In this document: positions 38,501-48,916 of the stretch, one piece after another | Numbering within the stretch: the first letter of the stretch is position 1 | Layout: each line of letters starts with the position of its first letter | Source: Heterodera schachtii | Taxonomy: Eukaryota > Nematoda > Chromadorea > Rhabditida > Heteroderidae | NCBI GenBank assembly: GCA_023374025.1 | Contig: SIJG01000038.1 | Coordinates: forward strand, 698,452 to 762,451 | Reading direction: 5' to 3' | DNA length: 64,000 bases | Notes under the pieces: generated by a model | Told to the model about the DNA's origin: nothing | What the model saw: only the letters and a program-made list of their open reading frames with translations | The model's database searches: none | Translations under genes and position numbers: made by a program

Positions 38501-41500
38501 GTGCAATTCTACCCGTTAAAAGAAAATGAGCATTAAAATAATTGCATAAATTTATGGTGACAGCATATTTAATGTCTTTATTTGTAACTTTGAGGTCAGA
38601 TGCGTTCATAACTGACGGCAGACTATTTAGTTTAATATAAAAAATATTGTCTGCCTTTTTACAAATTTAGCTGGCGTAATTGTAAAAAGAAAAATACGAA
38701 ATATCTACTGTCTACAAAATTAAAGTAACGAGACTTTTTAGGACAGAACGAAAGGGTTTAATTGGTTAGGGATAATTGTTGGAAATCGCCATAGATTTGG
38801 ACTATATGCAAAAGATTCGCGGTGAACATTATAACAAAAACAAACCGGCCTAGACTTGTGCAATTCTACCCGTTAAAAGAAAATGAGCATTAAAATAACT
38901 GCATAAATTTATGGTGACCGAATATTTAATGTTTTTATTTGTAACTTAGAGGTCAGATACGTTCATAACTGACGGCACACTACTTAGTTTAATATAAAAA
39001 ATATTGTCTGCTTTTTTACAAATTTAGCTGGCGTAATTGTAAAAAGAAAAATACGAAATTTCTACGGTCTACAAAATTAAAGTAACGATACTTTTTAGGA
39101 CAGAACGAAAGGGTTTAATTGGTTAGGGATAATTGTTGGAAATCGCCATAGATTTGGACTATATGCGAAAGATTCGCGGTGAACATTATAACAAAAACAA
39201 ACCGGCATAGACAGTGCAATTCTACCCGTTAAAAGAAAATGAGCATTAAAATAATTGCATAAATTTATGGTGACAGCATATTTAATGTCTTTATTTGTAA
39301 CTTTGAGGTCAGATGCGTTCATAACTGACGACACACTATTTAGTTTAATATAAAAAATATTGCCTGCCTTTTTACAAATTTAGCAGGCGTAATTGTAAAA
39401 AGAAAAATACGAAATATCTACGGTCTACAAAATTAAAGTAACGAGAGTTTTTAGGACAGAATGAAAGGATTTAATTGGTTAGGGATAATTGTTGGAAATC
39501 GCCATAGATTTGGACTATATGCGAAAGATTCGCGGTGAACATTATAACAAAAACAAATCGGCATAGACTTGTGCAATTCTACCCGTTAAAAGAAAATGAG
39601 CATTAAAATAATTGCATAAATTTATGGTGACAGAATATTTAATGTCTTTATTTGTAACTTTGAGGTCAGATGCGTTCATAACTGACGGCACACTACTTAG
39701 TTTAATATAAAAAATATTGTCTGCCTTTTTACAAATTTAGCTAGCGTAATTGTAAAAAGAAAAATACGAAATATCTACGGTCTACAAAATTAAAGTACCG
39801 AGAGTTTTTAGGACAGAACGAAAGGATTTAATTGGTTAGGGATAATTGTTGGAAATCGCCATAGATTTGGACTATATGCGAAAGATTCGCGGTGAACATT
39901 ATAACAAAAACAAACCGGCATAGACATGTGCAATTCTACCCGTTAAAAGAAAATGAGCATTAAAATAATTGCATAAATTTATGGTGACAGCATATTTAAT
40001 GTCTTTATTTGTAACTTTGAGGTCAGATGCGTTCATAACTGACGGCAGACTATTTAGTTTAATATAAAAAATATTGTCTGCTTTTTTACAAATTTAGCTG
40101 GCGTAATTGTAAAAAGAAAAATACGAAATATCTACGGTCTACAAAATTAAAGTAACGATACTTTTTAGGACAGAACGAAAGGATTTAATTGGTTAGGGAT
40201 AATTGTTGGAAATCGCCATAGATTTGGACTATATGCAAAAGATTCGCGGTGAACATTATAACAAAAACAAACCGGCCTAGACTTGTGCAATTCTACCCGT
40301 TAAAAGAAAATGAGCATTAAAATAACTGCATAAATTTATGGTGACAGAATATTTAATGTCTTTATTTTTAACTTAGAGGTCAGATACGTTCATAACTGAC
40401 GGCACACTACTTAGTTTAATATAAAAAATATTGTCTGCTTTTTTACAAATTTAGCTGGCGTAATTGTAAAAAGAAAAATACGAAATTTCTACGGTCTACA
40501 AAATTAAAGTAACGATACTTTTTAGGACAGAACGAAAGGGTTTAATTGGTTAGGGATAATTGTTGGAAATCGCCATAGATTTGGACTATATGCGAAAGAT
40601 TCGCGGTGAACATTATAACAAAAACAAACCGGCATAGACAGTGCAATTCTACCCGTTAAAAGAAAATGAGCATTAAAATAATTGCATAAATTTATGGTGA
40701 CAGCATATTTAATGTCTTTATTTGTAACTTTGAGGTCAGATGCGTTCATAACTGACGACACACTATTTAGTTTAATATAAAAAATATTGCCTGCCTTTTT
40801 ACAAATTTAGCAGGCGTAATTGTAAAAAGAAAAATACGAAATATCTACGGTCTACAAAATTAAAGTAACGAGAGTTTTTAGGACAGAACGAAAGGATTTA
40901 ATTGGTTAGGGATAATTGTTGGAAATCGCCATAGATTTGGACTATATGCGAAAGATTCGCGGTGAACATTATAACAAAAACAAACCGGCACTAGACTAGT
41001 GCAATTCTACCCGTTAAAAGAAAATGAGCATTAAAATAATTGCATAAATTTATGGTGACAGAATATTTAATGTCTTTATTTGTAACTTTGAGGTCAGATG
41101 CGTTCATAACTGACGGCACACTACTTAGTTTAATATAAAAAATATTGTCTGCCTTTTTACAAATTTAGCTAGCGTAATTGTAAAAAGAAAAATACGAAAT
41201 ATCTACGGTCTACAAAATTAAAGTAACGAGACTTTTTAGGACAGAACGAAAGGATTTAATTGATTAGGGATAATTGTTGGAAATCGCCATAGATTTGGAC
41301 TATATGCGAAAGATTCGCGGTGAACATTATAACAAAAACAAACCGGCATAGACTTGTGCAACTCTACCCGTTAAAAGAAAATGAGCATTAAAATAATTGC
41401 ATAAATTTATGGTGACAGAATATTTAATGTCTTTATTTGTAACTTTGAGGTCAGATGCGTTCATAACTGACGGCACACTACTTAGTTTAATACAAAAAAT

Positions 41501-44040
41501 ATTGGCATGCCTTTTTACAAATTTAGCTGGCGTAATTGTAAAAAGAAAAATACGAAATATCTACGGTCTACAAAATTAAAGTAACGAGAGTTTTTAGGAC
41601 AGAACGAAAGGATTTAATTGGTTAGGGATAATTGTTGGAAATCGCCATAGATTTGGACTATATGCGAAAGATTCGCGGTGAACATTATAACAAAAACAAA
41701 CCGGCATAGACAGTGCAATTCTACCCGTTAAAAGAAAATGAGCATTAAAATAATTGCATAAATTTATGGTGACAGAATATTTAATGTCTTTATTTGTAAC
41801 TTTGAGGTCAGATGCGTTCATAACTGACGGCAGACTATTTAGTTTAATATAAAAAATATTGTCTGCCTTTTTACAAATTTAGCTGGCGTAATTGTAAAAA
41901 GAAAAATACGAAATATCTACTGTCTACAAAATTAAAGTAACGAGACTTTTTAGGACAGAACGAAAGGATTTAATTGGTTAGGGATAATTGTTGGAAAACG
42001 CCATAGATTTGGACTATATGCGAAAGATTCGCGGTGAACATTATAACAAAAACAAACCGGCATAGACAGGTGCAATTCTACCCGTTAAAAGAAAATGAGC
42101 ATTAAAATAATTGCATAAATTTATGGTGACAGCATATTTAATGTCTTTATTTGTAACTTTGAGGTCAGATGCGTTCATAACTGACGACACACTACTTAGT
42201 TTAATATAAAAAATATTGCCTGCCTTTTTACAAATTTAGCTGGCGTAATTGTAAAAAGAAAAATACGAAATATCTACGGTCTACAAAATTAAAGTAACGA
42301 GAGTTTTTAGGACAGAACGAAAGGATTTAATTGGTTAGGGATAATTGTTGGAAATCGCCATAGATTTGGACTATATGCGAAAGATTCGCGGTGAACATTA
42401 TAACAAAAACAAACCGGCACAGACTTGTGCAATTCTACCGTTAAAAGAAAATGAGCATTAAATAATTGCATAAATTTATGGTGACAGAATATTTAATGTC
42501 TTTATTTGTAACTTTGAGGTCAGATGCGTTCATAACTGACGGCACACTACTTAGTTTAATATAAAAAATATTGTCTGCCTTTTTACAAATTTAGCTAGCG
42601 TAATTGTAAAAAGAAAAATACGAAATATCTACGGTCTACAAAATTAAAGTAACGAGAGTTTTTAGGACAGAATGAAAGGATTTAATTGGTTAGGGATAAT
42701 TGTTGGAAATCGCCATAGATTTGGACTATATGCGAAAGATTCGCGGTGAACATTATAACAAAAACAAATCGGCATAGACTTGTGCAATTCTACCCGTTAA
42801 AAGAAAATGAGCATTAAAATAATTGCATAAATTTATGGTGACAGAATATTTAATGTCTTTATTTGTAACTTTGAGGTCAGATGCGTTCATAACTGACGGC
42901 ACACTACTTAGTTTAATATAAAAAATATTGCCTGCCTTTTTACAAATTTAGCTGACGTAATTGTAAAAAGAAAAATACGAAATATCTACGGTCTACAAAA
43001 TTAAAGTAACGAGAGTTTTTAGGACAGAACGAAAGGATTTAATTGGTTAGGGATAATTGTTGGAAATCGCCATAGATTTGGACTATATGCGAAAGATTCG
43101 CGGTGAACATTATAACAAAAACAAACCGGCATAGACAGTGCAATTCTACCCGTTAAAAGAAAATGAGCATTAAAATAATTGCATAAATTTATGGTGACAG
43201 CATATTTAATGTCTTTATTTGTAACTTTGAGGTCAGATGCGTTCATAACTGACGGCAGACTATTTAGTTTAATATAAAAAATATTGTCTGCCTTTTTACA
43301 AATTTAGCTGGCGTAATTGTAAAAAGAAAAATACGAAATATCTACGGTCTACAAAATTAAAGTAACGAGACTTTTTAGGACAGAACGAAAGGATTTAATT
43401 GGTAGGGATAATTGTTGGAAATCGCTATAGATTTGGACTATATGCGAAAGATTCGCGGTGAACATTATAACAAAAACAAACCGGCATAGACAGTGCAATT
43501 CTACCCGTTAAAAGAAAATGAGCATTAAAATAATTGCATAAATTTATGGTGACAGAATATTTAATGTCTTTATTTGTAACTTTGAGGTCAGATGCGTTCA
43601 TAACTGACGGCAGACTATTTAGTTTAATATAAAAAATATTGTCTGCCTTTTTACAAATTTAGCTGGCGTAATTGTAAAAAGAAAAATACGAAATATCTAC
43701 GGTCTACAAAATTAAAGTAACGAGAGTTTTTAGGACAGAACGAAAGGATTTAATTGGTTAGGGATAATTGTTGGAAATCGCTATAGATTTGGACTATATG
43801 CGAAAGATTCGCGGTGAACATTATAACAAAAACAAACCGGCATAGACAGTGCAATTCTACCCGTTAAAAGAAAATGAGCATTAAAATAATTGCATAAATT
43901 TATGGTGACAGAATATTTAATGTCTTTATTTGTAACTTTGAGGTCAGATGCGTTCATAACTGACGGCAGACTATTTAGTTTAATATAAAAAATATTGTCT
44001 GCCTTTTTACAAATTTAGCTGGCGTTGGCGTAATTGTAAA
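38501..44040 (+). repeat. 357-bp satellite array, about 15.5 tandem units
   Basis: Units start at GTGCAATTCTACCC at 38501, 38858, 39214, 39571, 39928, 40285, 40641, 40999, 41356, 41713, 42070, 42427, 42782, 43138, 43493 and 43849, with the last cut at about 192 bp. Spacing is 355-358 bp. Units 1-4 and 5-8 pair one-to-one by diagnostic variants (for example AATAACTGCAT only in units 2 and 6; AGCAGGCG only in 3 and 7), a 1427-bp higher-order period. The second half is less regular. Repeated 75-80 residue open frames on the minus strand are a consequence of the repeat, not genes. The function could be centromeric or heterochromatic. Confidence 0.95.
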
Positions 44041-44085
44041 CTTGATCTCCAATCAGAGCAAATGCCCAAAATTGTCAAAAGTCCA

Positions 44086-44930
44086 TAAACGGTGATGCGA
44101 TATTTGCGCCCACAGCAAAAATGGACATTTGCGCCGGTCAGCAAAGTCGACACTTGTGCCGCGTTATTTGCGCCGCAGACAGTTGCGCCACGGATATTTG
44201 CGCCGCTCCATTTGCGCCGTGACATTTGCGCCGCCTAGCAAAAATGGACATTTGCGGCGCGCAGTCAAAAATAATATTTCATTCTAATATCAATAAGATT
44301 TACACTAAAAATCAACAATAAAAATAATCGAATTGAAAAATTTCAAAAAATCACTAGTCTTAAAGATAGACACTAAATTTTTTTATTTTTAATAATTAAA
44401 AATCTTAACAGTGATTAGGTTCATCAAAGATATGAAAATTGAAGAAGCATAACAACTAAAACAGACTGACACTGTTTGAATTAGTCCTACTCACGGATTT
44501 TTGACCACCCACAGCTCAAAAATAGTTGGAATTGATGAGTAGGAAAGGGGATTTTTAGATTTTGAGTTATTTTTTCTGCGGCTTTTAATTCAATGAGAAA
44601 AGACGAAAAAAAGATTAATTTTATGTTTGTATTTTGTCATTAAAATTGTTAAATTTTAACGATTTTAATTTTTCGCCCCTATTTCGCGATTTTTGATTGA
44701 ATATCAATCGATTCTAATTTAAAAAAATTGTTGGGTAAATCTTATAAAATTTTTAATTAGCGGCGCAAATTTCGCGGCGCAAATGTCGTTTTTGTTAGGC
44801 GGCGCAAGTGTCGCGGCGCAAATGGCACGGCGCAAGTGTCGCGGCGCAATTGTCTTTTTCGCTGAGCGGCGCAAGTGTCGCGGCGCAAGTGGTGCGGCGC
44901 AAATGTCCGCGGCGCAAAAGTCGGCTAACC
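44086..44930. mobile_element. Foldback-like element with GCGGCGCAAATGTC arms
   Basis: The left arm (about 44092-44265) contains units of GACATTTGCGCCGC; the right arm (about 44759-44920) contains the same 14-bp unit inverted, as GCGGCGCAAATGTC. Both arms also share a longer block, CTA(G/A)CAAAAA(T/C)GGACATTTGCG. About 490 bp of AT-rich DNA lie between. The left side adjoins the truncated end of the satellite array at 44040 (44041-44085 is unassigned). I could not define exact ends or a target duplication. Frames across the arms are by-products of the GC-rich repeat. Confidence 0.65.
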
Positions 44931-46391
44931 AAATTTTTATACGTTTAATATGTACAGATAAGCACGAAAAATGTATTTCAGCTTAGTTCTGGGTGTCTAA
45001 GATAATTTCGGGACATGAATAATTTCTCTGTTTAATTGCATCAACAATTATTGCAAGCTTATGATAATCAATATATGAAATCATAATTGCCGAAATTATT
45101 AAATATATATAATAAATTTTCAATTAAAATTCAATTGGTTTAACAATTAAAAATAAACTCTAAATAAAAACAACAATACTTAATTTTGTCTGGTTTTTTT
45201 CACCACAATTTTTATATTTTAGAAGAATAAAGATATTTTTAAATTTACACCTAAAAAAATATAAAATTCTATAAATATGGAAATTCTTTATTTTAGCATT
45301 TAATTAAATTTTTATTCAAACACTAAAAGATTTAAGTGAAAATATAATCAATCCAATAATTCAACTCATAATTAGTAGGGTTGTAAATTATATGGATTAA
45401 CATATTTTTCGTTGTTATTTGGCATTTTTAATAAATATTTTTGCCATTTTTTGCGAACTTTTCTTTTTTTAATGAGAATTTTTTGAAATTTTAGCAAACT
45501 TGGAAATATGTTTTATACGATGGACGAAAATAAAAAATTTGCACTTTTATGCTTTAAACCCAAAGGGTATTAAAGCAAAATTGAATACATACACCATAAC
45601 AAGTAAAAATACTTTTTATATTATTTGAATAAAAAACTAGATAAATTTCAAATAAAAATTCATTAATAAAAAACTAGATAAATTTCAAATAAAAATTCAT
45701 TATGTATAAATTTATATATGAATTATTCGTCTAGAAAATTTGGTTTTAAATATTTAAATTTTAATGACTGCTCAGGTCATTTCAACACAAATTATAATTA
45801 AATATTTATTTTTTAGTTAAAACAATGTTTTATTGAATAAAAATAGAGAAATTTTTGATTCCTGAATGAAATAGCAATTTTAAATATCAAATCGAAAGTT
45901 TAAACATATAAAAAAGTATATTAAACAATCTTAAATAAAAATATATTTCCGCTTATTTTACAGCATACAAGGAGAAAAGAATTAGAATAGTTTACAATCT
46001 ACAATAAAGTTATAGCAAAGTCGATATTTAATGCAATATTTCATTTGTCATCAAAACATATGTCGTTCCTATAGGGATATGTAATAAATAAAAATAATGG
46101 TTTTAAATTTAAATTATTATTCAAATATCAGAAGCAATTGGGTTACTTACTTCAAAATGAAAATGGGAGATTAATTTTTAAAATAAAGGAACTGGTGTTC
46201 ATTTATTATTTTAATAATTGTGCTGAAAAGCATTGTAGATTGATCATAAGATGCGAAATTTAATTAATAAGCAATATAAAAAAAGTATAGATCGGCCTAA
46301 AAATGGCTTTCTTCAAATTAAAAGAATTAAATTTATAAACAATAATATAGTATTTATTTTTTTGTAATAAATATTAATATTTTATTTAATA
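44931..46391. other. A-rich stretch, no supported gene
   Basis: Contains only the solo MITE end at 45376 and a 32-bp tandem duplication (AAAAAACTAGATAAATTTCA... at about 45631 and 45668). Confidence 0.6.
45376..45405 (+). repeat. Solo terminal repeat of the TAGGGTTATAAATTATATGG family
   Basis: TAGGGTTGTAAATTATATGG followed by ATTAACATAT differs at one position from the right terminal repeat of the MITE at 37984, read inward, and shares its subterminal sequence. No partner end was found downstream, so it is a truncated copy. Confidence 0.6.
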
Positions 46392-46429
46392 TATATAAAC
46401 TAGCCGGCTCCGAGGGCATGCGCAGTTCA
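46392..46429 (+). promoter_or_regulatory. TATA/initiator-like core promoter at edge of GC-rich block
   Basis: TATATAAA at 46392-46399 is followed about 30 nt downstream by CAGTT (A at 46424) and then TCAGTT, resembling a TATA box plus initiator. It lies at the abrupt change from AT-rich DNA to a GC-rich block, which also contains a GCATGCGC motif resembling an NRF1 half-palindrome. TATA-like strings are common here, so only the spacing and the composition change argue for it. Confidence 0.3.
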
Positions 46430-46800
46430 GTTTAGACTGGCCGCACCCTAGCCCTTCGAGGTGTAGGTGCGTGACGGTTGGGTAGATGCGTCAGGTTGTT
46501 AGTGCAGCAGCACTCTGCTGGCTGGGCAGTAGCAGCTCACGAAAGATGCGTGTCTGGATGTTCGTGCAGTAGCAGTTACCGGAACACACGCGTGGCACCC
46601 GTGAACATATGTGTTATGGACTTAGCAATCGGAACATACATGAAACATGTTCAAATGGCAAACTGTTACATCATGTTTTTCAAGTTCATGTTAAGAGACT
46701 TTTGGCTTCCCTGTTTGGGCACAACAGGTACTAACGCCTCACACCAGCGCGAAGGTAGTCTCTACTCGTGAGGCAACCCTCACCTGGACGAACACGTTCA
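46424..46800 (+). other. GC-rich block with direct repeats and three perfect hairpins
   Basis: This block stands out from its surroundings. It has a degenerate direct repeat 60 bp apart (AGATGCGT... at 46484 and 46544). It has three perfect inverted repeats: CAGCAG/CTGCTG with a 4-nt loop (46505-46520), CCTGTT/AACAGG with a 7-nt loop (46710-46728) and GTGAGG/CCTCAC with a 4-nt loop (46768-46783). Two plus-strand frames are open through much of it; one runs from ATG 46486 with a single TAG at 46570. AG/GTACTAAC at about 46727 could be a splice donor. I recognise no protein. It could be a first exon, a structured non-coding RNA or an LTR fragment. Confidence 0.35.
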
Positions 46801-46849
46801 GGATCACGGGGCGAAGTTATAATCAGGCAAGAGCATAGAGAATAATCTT

Positions 46850-46855
46850 TTTATT
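46850..46855 (-). terminator. Possible polyadenylation signal of the macro-OTU gene
   Basis: AATAAA on the minus strand, about 290 nt after the TAG of the macro-OTU frame. The intervening 46856-47144 is moderately AT-rich with no further frame continuing the protein, as expected for a 3' UTR. The hexamer is frequent by chance in such AT-rich DNA, so support comes only from position. Confidence 0.4.
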
Positions 46856-47144
46856 AAAACAAAACGCAAACACAATCATTCTCAGATCTTTCACCATCTT
46901 TTAAATACCATTCCACTTGCTTCATATTCAAAATTTCTTTGCCATTAACATCAAACAAAACAGCACATCATTAGCCTACAAAAAGCAATAATAATCAAAA
47001 AACAATGCATAAGTCTATTCACCGTAAAGATGCAGCGAAGCAGGTAACTCTGACGACGTGACTATGTCGATTTCAAAGCGAGAGGCAGGCGGCATGGAAG
47101 GCTTAATTTGCATTTATTTGATGGTGCTCGCATACTTTAATTTA

Positions 47145-48853
47145 CTAACTGACCAACAAAATCGTTTGGAAATGATTCGTAGAATTGTACCAAATGATGA
47201 TAGGATCAACAACTTGTCGCTGTTGATCAGCCATCCTTGCCGTAAAATTTCTCAGTTGAGCATCCGGGAAGTCATGGGGCATATCCTATGTTTTTTGGAA
47301 ATAGTAATTTCTTTCGTTAAATATTACCAAGTGTTGGCCGTCCGGGAAAAAGATTTCGAGCCTGTGCAAGTAGCGCGTGTTGAAAAAGCTGATCCCTTCG
47401 CGCGCTTGACCAATTGCAACACGTGGTGTAACAACAACAATTGTACGTTGCAGTAAACTTGCCGCGATAATTGCATCATATGCTGACGCCCAATCTCGTG
47501 GTCTTAGGCGTTTTTTAATATATTCGTCAAAAGTGACAGTTCCTTCCAAGAGGAGCCCCTCAATGATGTTTAAGAAGGCCTGCCGGCTCGCAAACCATCC
47601 CCTTGGGTAGCAATTAGGCTCTTCAACAATGTGGCGCAGCGTCGTATATAAGTGTGCCCGCAGATTCCCAGCATATTCTTCACTATCTTGTCCGACAATT
47701 GCGAAGACGATTGCACTATTGGCAAACATGATACAAATATTTTGCTAATTATACAAACCGGAAAAAGCACGATCCGTCGCCAACAACGTTCTGAATGCGC
47801 ACTTGCCGGGACTCATCCGAAGAGACTTGAGCTGGCCGATTGGTAGAAGGGCCTGGCACTGTTTCCAGTTCCATGAGCTCAAATTCGTCGCTCTGTTTCT
47901 TCTTTGTGGCAGGAGGACTGGTGGAGTGTGAAGTCATGTCGAATTGCAACCGATCCATAGAAAAGGTCAAATGAGATGTCGGAGTAAAGACCAAAGTCTG
48001 AATGGGACTAATGAGGAAAACCAATACGCTAATTAATTCACCGATGAATTCCGGTCAGACTGTACGCTACTTGGCGCAGCCCTTTTTCGTGTGCTCAGCG
48101 AAAGTTTTACCTAATAATATAAATAATATTCAGAAGTCATGATAGTATTTAAATTTTTATTACAGTTTGACGAATCTCCTTGTACAATTTAAAGTCCTCG
48201 GCACTAAATGCAACTAATCTAACTTCGTCAATTGCCGGTGCACTCTGCGGTTGGTCTGCAAGCCAATTCAAAATTGTTGAAATGGCTATTTGTGCCGCTT
48301 TCCCACGGGGGAAATTGAAAGCCCCGGTGGAAATGCTTGGGAATGCCTATAATTGATGTAAAGATAAGTCAACTAATAAATTCCAATGACACTCACAATT
48401 GATCTTGGCTGGGGATTTGCTATATCCATGTGCATGCTCGCTAGATGGTCCAATGCATTGGTGTAGCACTTTGCCAGGGACCTGCAATGGTGATCATTAA
48501 GCGTGGAACGGACTTTCGGACCGACAGCATGCAAAATGTCTACAAAATGTGGGCTAAGACTAACACACGATTAGCATTGGCATACATTTGACGTTGTTGG
48601 CCAAGCCTTCAAAAGCGGGCGTGTCCACGACACCGCCGTCCGCAATTGGACAACCATTTGACAAAATCTTGGTTTTCAGCAGTTGTTGCAACTCATTTTG
48701 ACGAGGAGAACACGCGCGATGGATTGCGTCGTCGACTCCACCGCCTTTGACCAAATCTGCGTTGGCGGCATTGACGATCATCCAAATTTGTTGTTTGGTG
48801 ATGTCGCCTTTCACCACCGTTAAATTGTCCAGGTGTTGTTTGGACACTGTGTT
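47145..48853 (-). CDS. Macro domain-OTU protease fusion protein, 7 exons, 5' end incomplete
   Basis: Exons (minus strand) 48853-48586, 48539-48397, 48346-48164, 48110-48042, 47997-47759, 47715-47328 and 47285-47145, with six GT-AG introns of 46, 50, 53, 44, 43 and 42 nt, give one frame of about 476 codons ending in TAG. Residues about 8-198 are a macro domain of the MacroD/YmdB kind: GDIT near 16, VNAAN near 27, GGGVDDAIH near 37, YILHAVGP after the first splice, and SISTGAF near 141. The Asn and Asp linked to ADP-ribosyl hydrolysis in this family are present. Residues about 200-285 are a polar Ser/Thr/Lys linker. Residues about 288-476 are an OTU domain with GDGSCFFRA (Asp295, Cys298) and a C-terminal YNSTNHF (His468). 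The predicted role is removal of ADP-ribose and of ubiquitin or a ubiquitin-like protein, in the cytosol or nucleus (no signal peptide or membrane segment seen). The start is not visible: the frame has stops upstream, and a 39-nt intron at 48854-48892 leading to a tiny exon is only a possibility. Reading it as two genes is less likely, because each split leaves a broken end. Confidence 0.85.
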
Positions 48854-48916
48854 CTTATTTGTTCAACCCACGTCTTTTTCAAACAATTTTACCAAGTGTT
48901 TGAGGATTTGTTCTCG

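Noticed and set aside
38580..43246. Repeated 75-79 residue minus-strand proteins at 39095, 40522, 41594 and 43019.
   Set aside because: They recur once per satellite variant with the 357-bp unit and break in other units, so they reflect the repeat.
38501..44040. A CRISPR array.
   Set aside because: The whole 357-bp unit repeats without unique spacers, in a eukaryotic context.
44783..44986. A 67-residue protein in the GCGGCGCAA repeats.
   Set aside because: The residues simply translate the 14-bp repeat.
47286..47327. OTU domain apparently ending NERNYYF, with Tyr in place of the catalytic His (an inactive pseudo-protease).
   Set aside because: This stretch is a 42-nt GT-AG intron. Splicing it out leads to an exon with YNSTNHF, the proper His motif, and a full-length domain.
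47058..47456. A 132-residue plus-strand frame.
   Set aside because: It lies antisense to the OTU exons and 3' region and owes its openness to them. No protein features of its own.
48560..48847. A 95-residue macro protein starting at 48847 and ending CMPMLIVC.
   Set aside because: The first codon is GTG, the tail is intron read-through, and removing 48540-48585 restores the conserved KYILHAVGP segment.
47145..48853. Two separate adjacent genes, a macro-domain gene and an OTU gene.
   Set aside because: The macro frame would stop 9 nt before the OTU frame, the OTU frame has no ATG near its start, and a 44-nt intron of the usual style joins them in frame.
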